This document shows, in pieces, positions 21,001 through 25,179 of a DNA stretch of 25,179 nt (within the stretch, counting starts at the first letter, position 1; each line of letters starts with the position of its first letter). The notes beneath the pieces are model-generated. The model worked only from the letters and a program-made list of their open reading frames with translations. It searched no databases and was not told the origin of the DNA. The position numbers and the translations under genes are program-made. The stretch is from Roridomyces roridus (lineage: Eukaryota > Basidiomycota > Agaricomycetes > Agaricales > Mycenaceae): contig JARKIF010000357.1 in assembly GCA_029378245.1 (NCBI GenBank), positions 1 to 25,179 on the forward strand, given 5' to 3'.

Positions 21001-23199
21001 CGAATTCGCGTATTGTAACTTCATGGCCAACGTCTGCTGGTCGTCGTACGAGACCCAGTCGACGCTAAGACCACACAATCAGTACTTGAAACCTTCAAGA
21101 AGCAGCGGAAAACGCAACTCGTTATAAACCAAATACTTGACGGCCGCCTCTTCGTCGAATACGAGCGCGTTAGTCCCCACGGATGAAATGATATCCTCAA
21201 TCTCGGTGAACATGAGGGTGCCGGGGTTGGCCGAACAGGGGCCGGCGGGTGCCGCCCCGGCGAACGGACAGCCGGGAGTTGTACATTGGTCAGAGACAAG
21301 TTCGAATGAACGGCCGTAGAAGCCGATACCCATGACCATCTTGGCTGCGTCGATCCCAACATTGGCATACAGTTGGAATGCACTCTGAGAAATAAAGGAA
21401 TCAGCCGAGGTGACATTGTGTGGACTGGGGAGGGAGAGAGAAAATAATCACCATGATCTCGGTCAAGTTGGTGTGAGCTAGGACGATAGAGCCGATATAA
21501 TCTGCGGGAGAATCCCAGACACCCTTTAAAACCAAAGTTAACTCGGCACAGATAGAGATAGAGATGAAGACTGACATGCAAATCATACGTCATGACGTTG
21601 ACCCAGTCGGCGGCGCCGTCCGCCAACATACCAGGGAGATCATAATTCTGCAGGTACCAATAGCTGGTCGGCGCGGTGAAGGACTGTTACTCGTAAGTAT
21701 TGAATGCATAGTCCGACGATCGGAGAGTTACCAGCTCATAATCAAATGGAATGAATGCGGCTTTGACGGCCTCTGGAAGATGGTCGTAAATGAAGAGACG
21801 GAAATCAGGATGGTATGCTTACTGATGAAAGTCACGTAGTTCTCCTTGTCGCCCTTGGCGCCACCACGATCCCTAGTAGCGGGAATTAGATAAGAATGAG
21901 CGAATGGATAAAATGAGCGTACTCTGCCACAGGATATTCCCAGCTGAACAAAGTCGGTCAGAGAAGATTCCTACGAGTTAGAAAGGAGGACGCACTCGAT
22001 GTCGATACCATCAAATCCATAGGCATTCATGACGCCGAGAACGCTCTTAATGAACACGTTGGTATTGGCCTCACTGGCGACCAGAGCGCTGAAAATCCCC
22101 GCCGTTGGCTGTGGTCATTCTATGTCAACGGCACAGAAAATTAGGGGGAAGGGAACCACGGACCGGATTGTTGAAAGTCCAACCGCCGATAGAGAGAAAC
22201 ACCTTCAATGACGGGTTCTGCGACTTGAGAGCCGTCGTTTCGGTCCAAAGCTTCGAGTCGCCGGCGGTCATCTCGACGACCTCGAACGCGCTGGAGATGT
22301 AGGCGAAAGCAAAGTTGACTGCAAACGGTGAGTGAATGAATTAATTCGAGATAAACGCCGGCGGCGCGTACCATGAGTTAGAGACGCGACGTTGATGTTA
22401 CTCGGAGACCACGCATCACAGCTGCGAGCGGCCGCCCAGCCTTCGTAGTATCCGATACGCTTGGTAAGTGCCGTCTGCGCATCAGAGCCACACCGGCCGG
22501 GGTTTGCTGGGTTACAGTTGCTCGTACATCCTTCTCCACAAAAGTCCTCTGTTTTCGAAGGGGTTGAACACGCGCTGTGAATGCAAGCAAGCAGACTCAC
22601 GAGTGGTTCCACAAAAGCCGAACTGTGAGCAGCAGACGTTGAGGGGACATTCTTCTTCGCCGGCGGGCGCGTTTGGTCCACACTAATTGCAGTTGGTAAA
22701 AGGCGGTTATGAGCATTTCAAACAGAACCCACCTGAGCCTTTGCATCGCAATTGGACGAGCAAGGTCTAGTGGTGGTTTGTCAACAGGTTGCGGAAGGAA
22801 GAGAGGGACTCACCCGCCGGCGGCGAGCGCCGTGCAGAACGAATCACCGTATCTGCAATGGGAGATCAATGCGCTGTGGAAAATCGGAAACAATGAACGT
22901 GCCCGCAGTATCCGGTCTTGGAGTTGCAACACGCGCCGTTGGAGCAAGGCTGCAAAACGTGAGTCTCATAGAAAAATATTCCAAAGGACGAGGAACGCAC
23001 GATGGTCGAGGTACAAGAGCCGACAGGAAGCGTGGACTGAGCGAGTGCTGCACTTGCAGAATTTGTGGGTGAGGTGGTTGCGGCCAAGACAGGCTGCAGT
23101 AAAACTGTGGGCACAATTTCAGTGAAGAATTTGGAAGAAAGGGCGAAACATACAGATCGCGGTGAGCGCAAGCGTAATGCTTCGCCAACTGGTCCCCAT
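15085..23199 (-). CDS. secreted GH18 chitinase, subgroup C / killer-toxin-like, with CBM18 modules and long C-terminal region
   Basis: Large secreted chitinase that hydrolyses beta-1,4-GlcNAc polymers, probably at fungal walls. The ATG at 23199 starts a clean signal peptide (SLTLALTAI-like core, cleavage after VLA), interrupted by intron 23105-23153. CBM18 chitin-binding Cys patterns follow: [14 protein letters not shown] from 22949, [12 protein letters not shown] and [10 protein letters not shown] further on. The GH18 domain runs from about 22480 (KRIGYYEGW) to about 20890 (WSVDQDD). Its D-G-I-D-I-D-W-E motif is intact but split by intron 21944-21995 inside the last Asp codon; the catalytic Glu codon is 21937-21939. 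MTYDLHGVWDSP and GFYGRSFEL are typical. Downstream lie Cys-rich segments ([23 protein letters not shown]) and a long beta-rich extension. I placed at least 22 introns between 19900 and 23199, and the total is probably about twice that. The protein may be about 1,600-1,800 aa (estimate). The final exon ends at TGA 15085-15087 after intron 15133-15178 (approximate). A single gene is favoured over two because exons continue without an internal start or stop. Confidence 0.9.
22853..22902 (-). other. GC-AG intron inside the first CBM18 module of the chitinase
   Basis: Removing 50 nt that begin GCACGT and end TTGCAG joins TGC-GG to A-TAC and rebuilds the conserved CBM18 stretch YCGYGDSFC in frame. 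The nearest GT (22898-22897) gives the wrong phase and an additional His. The acceptor is strong, so a GC donor is the simplest reading. Confidence 0.6.
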
Positions 23200-24107
23200 C
23201 TTGCAAAGTCAAAGAAAGCGGGGAGACAAAAGGAGTGTATAGATGGCTGTTACTGCTGGATGATCTTCTTATGGTCGCGCGCGCCAACTGCAAGGCCGAT
23301 ACCCATTGAATACGAGGTAAATGACTGATTGGCGAAGCGTGAATCTCAACTGAATGCGAACCTGGTTCGCCGTGGAGACGGCGCGAGCCGCGCAACGACG
23401 GGGTGATATCACAGATAGGCACCCTCGCGTTGAGTAAAAGTATTCAGTAGATGCCAGATTCAGACTCGGTTTCACACCGGACATACTTCCGTGGCCAATC
23501 CGTCGCCGCCCAGCATTGAGTTTGGGCGTGATCCACCCAGCCGTCCATTCTTCACGAACTCTACGGCATGCGGGAGAATCCCCGCGTCCGACGGGATGCA
23601 GTGTTGCTGGAATGTAGCTACCGCGACGGTGTGAGTACTGACAGATTGGCGCCAGACATGAATACAGTCCGTTGCGCGCAGCGGCAGACTTGATTCGAGG
23701 AATCACGCAGGTCGAGAGCGAGTCTGCTGTGGAAAGGAGCCGAGTATCCAGAGGAGTGCATGGTTGAGGTGACACGAAATCGAGAGCTCGAAGGGCGTTG
23801 GGCTCGAATTGGCAAGTGAAAGTGGCTTCGGTCAAGGCTCGGCCCAGCCCGCGTGCCGTGATATCACTGATATGGATCATCATTAATCAATTTCCGGGCG
23901 ATCCGAGTCGGACTTGCCACGAGTCTCCAGCGCCGACCGCATGATTGTCTGGTCTCCTGGACTTGAATGCCGTGAAACCATTCGCTGGCATTCAATCCGG
24001 CCCAACCCAGCTCGCTAACCCAATTCTGTCGCGGGACCGAATCATCTTCTAAATACTCGAGAGCTTGATGCGTAAGTCTCTAAATTCCTTCTCTCGTTTA
24101 TCACCCT
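23200..24107. promoter_or_regulatory. shared 908-bp upstream region of the divergent chitinase and LysM-type genes
   Basis: No supported gene lies here. TATA-like elements sit at suitable distances on both sides: CTATAC on the minus strand near 23238 (about 40 bp before the chitinase ATG) and TAAATA on the plus strand near 24050 (about 55 bp before the LysM-type ATG). A 204-codon minus-strand open frame (23269-23883) has no family resemblance and is probably chance. Shared regulation is an inference from the arrangement. Confidence 0.45.
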
Positions 24108-25179
24108 ATGCGCTGGTGGTGGTCTTTGACTCTGGGCGGGCTGGGACTCGTGTCTGCTGGCCCCTCTAGCAACTTCAAGCAGAAACTCGCTGGGAAAGTA
24201 GCTACCCACAACCAGCTCTTCCACGATGCACTCTTGCAGCAGTGAGTCCATTATGAGCTGCGACAGGACAAGTGGCTCAAATCTTCCTTTCTAGACTGGC
24301 AGATTCGCGGTCGTCGACACAGCCAGCGATGCCGGAACCGACGCTTGACAACCTTATTGCCGTCACCCCGACGACGAACGCAGTCCGCTGCGGCCGCTAT
24401 CGGATTCAACCTGTACACAAGTTCAACTCTCCCAACAACCCTCCCCGTCCTCGACTTGTGCTGCAGCGCTCACGGCGACTATCCAATGCAATTCCACCGT
24501 TTCTACAATGGGGTCAGTTCCTTCCATGTTATCTCGCAATTCGCTTATTCTTTCCGCAGGATAAGCGGTACCATTTTCGGAGATTCCGACCTGAACAATC
24601 TCTGCACGGCGACCTGCACCAGCTCCCTGGCCAGCTACCGCGCCAACGTAGTCACCGCTTGCAAAGGATATTCAATGATTCTAGATCCATCGACCAACGT
24701 CTCGTACGCTTTCATTTCTCCGCGTTTTGTGTCCGGGCTGACTGCTTTGATTCAGATACGCTCCGACACTGGCCGTGGACTATGTTTTAGGCCCTTACAC
24801 AATCCAATGTCTCAAGGACTCCACATCCGGGAGCTATTGCCTGGACGTCCTCAAAGGCTTCAACGCCTCCGCCGGCATCTCATCCCTTCCCATGGCGAAC
24901 TCTGCTCGAACTGCGTCTTTGGCACCATGAACGTCACCTTCTCAGTCCTGTGTATATTCTATGGCGACCGAGAATCTTTACGACGTTTCGGCTGCGACAT
25001 GCGGCCTTCCAAAGTTAATCCCTCGTTAATCACTTCTCCCATGTTTCTCCCGGTACGCCCTCGGGATCCAACTCAACGTCGACCGTCTCGGCCCAGTGTG
25101 CGATGCTGGGACGGAATGTGACTGTCAGTACGGCAAGCACATGCGCAGCCGTAGCTAAGCATTTTCTTAGTCTCGCTCT
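24108..25179 (+). CDS. secreted Cys-rich LysM (CBM50)-type protein, 3' half apparently frameshifted, runs off the right edge
   Basis: Probably a chitin-binding LysM protein of the kind found beside subgroup C chitinases. The ATG at 24108 opens a signal peptide (MRWWWSLTLGGLGLVSAGP). Exon 1 is 24108-24241. Exon 2 ends at 24512 and contains TCAAALTATIQCNSTV; its start is either 24384 (in frame, after a 142-nt intron) or 24295 (needs a frameshift). Intron 24513-24559 leads to exon 24560-24703 (DLNNLCTATCTSSLASYRAN), and intron 24704-24755 leads to an exon with VDYVLGPYTIQCLKDSTSG. Around 24891-24896 the family sequence jumps frame, from SSLP to ELCSNCVFGTMNVT, and it jumps again near 24945 and 25015-25030 before GTPSGSNSTSTVSAQCAMLG and a LysM-like GRNVTVSTASTC. 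These changes fit no GT-AG intron, so the copy may be a recent pseudogene or the sequence may carry errors. The gene is truncated by the window edge. Confidence 0.6.

Noticed and set aside
21626..21631. GTATGT on the minus strand as an intron donor in the GH18 domain
   Set aside because: The frame continues through it with typical GH18 sequence ([19 protein letters not shown]); splicing here would delete conserved residues.
23269..23883. 204-codon minus-strand open frame upstream of the chitinase
   Set aside because: No recognisable domain, composition unlike the real genes, and it sits in the divergent promoter region and ends 70 bp before the chitinase start.
1..25179. Transposons, tRNA/rRNA genes, CRISPR arrays, long direct or inverted repeats
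   Set aside because: I searched by eye on both strands and saw no transposase or reverse transcriptase motifs, cloverleaf-like sequence or repeat arrays.

Overview
The window looks like a gene-dense stretch of nuclear DNA from a filamentous basidiomycete, probably an Agaricomycete. The reasons are the very short introns (mostly 47-56 nt), often with GTGCGT donors, and a gene set typical of that group: a DUF6535 membrane protein, a coiled-coil/F-box protein, and a killer-toxin-like chitinase with a divergent LysM-type neighbour. I found no tRNA, rRNA, CRISPR array or recognisable transposon. Splice models were built by hand from GT-AG sites, reading phase and family motifs. They are predictions with no transcript support.

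Layout. 1-440 (-): internal piece of an unrecognised gene that runs off the left edge. 986-2589 (-): ten-exon Old Yellow Enzyme-type flavin oxidoreductase, divergent from 3171-4177 (+), a two-exon phytanoyl-CoA dioxygenase-family enzyme. 4510-7658 (+): five-exon DUF6535 membrane protein, visibly more AT-rich than its neighbours, converging on an intronless F-box protein (7795-9297, -). 9570-11327 (-): Ser/Pro-rich, probably disordered protein. 11625-12305 (+): weak spliced hypothetical gene. 12873-14914 (-): ten-exon SAMHD1-like HD-domain dNTP triphosphohydrolase. 15085-23199 (-): very large, intron-dense secreted GH18 chitinase with CBM18 modules and a long C-terminal extension. 24108 to the right edge (+): secreted Cys-rich LysM-type gene, divergent from the chitinase and apparently frameshifted in its 3' half.

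Functional themes. The OYE/PhyH pair shares a 581-bp intergenic region and could form a small redox module; this is inference. The chitinase/LysM pair shares a 908-bp intergenic region and matches the fungal theme of subgroup C GH18 chitinases sitting beside LysM proteins, where cell-wall hydrolysis and chitin binding are probably co-regulated. The observations I rate highest are the changed active-site residues of the OYE (Asn to Ala and Tyr to Phe), the three Thr-Pro-x-Lys/Arg sites in the tail of the SAMHD1 homologue, the chitinase/LysM pair with a decaying LysM partner, and the frequent GTGCGT donor. I did not find a clearly new multi-gene system.
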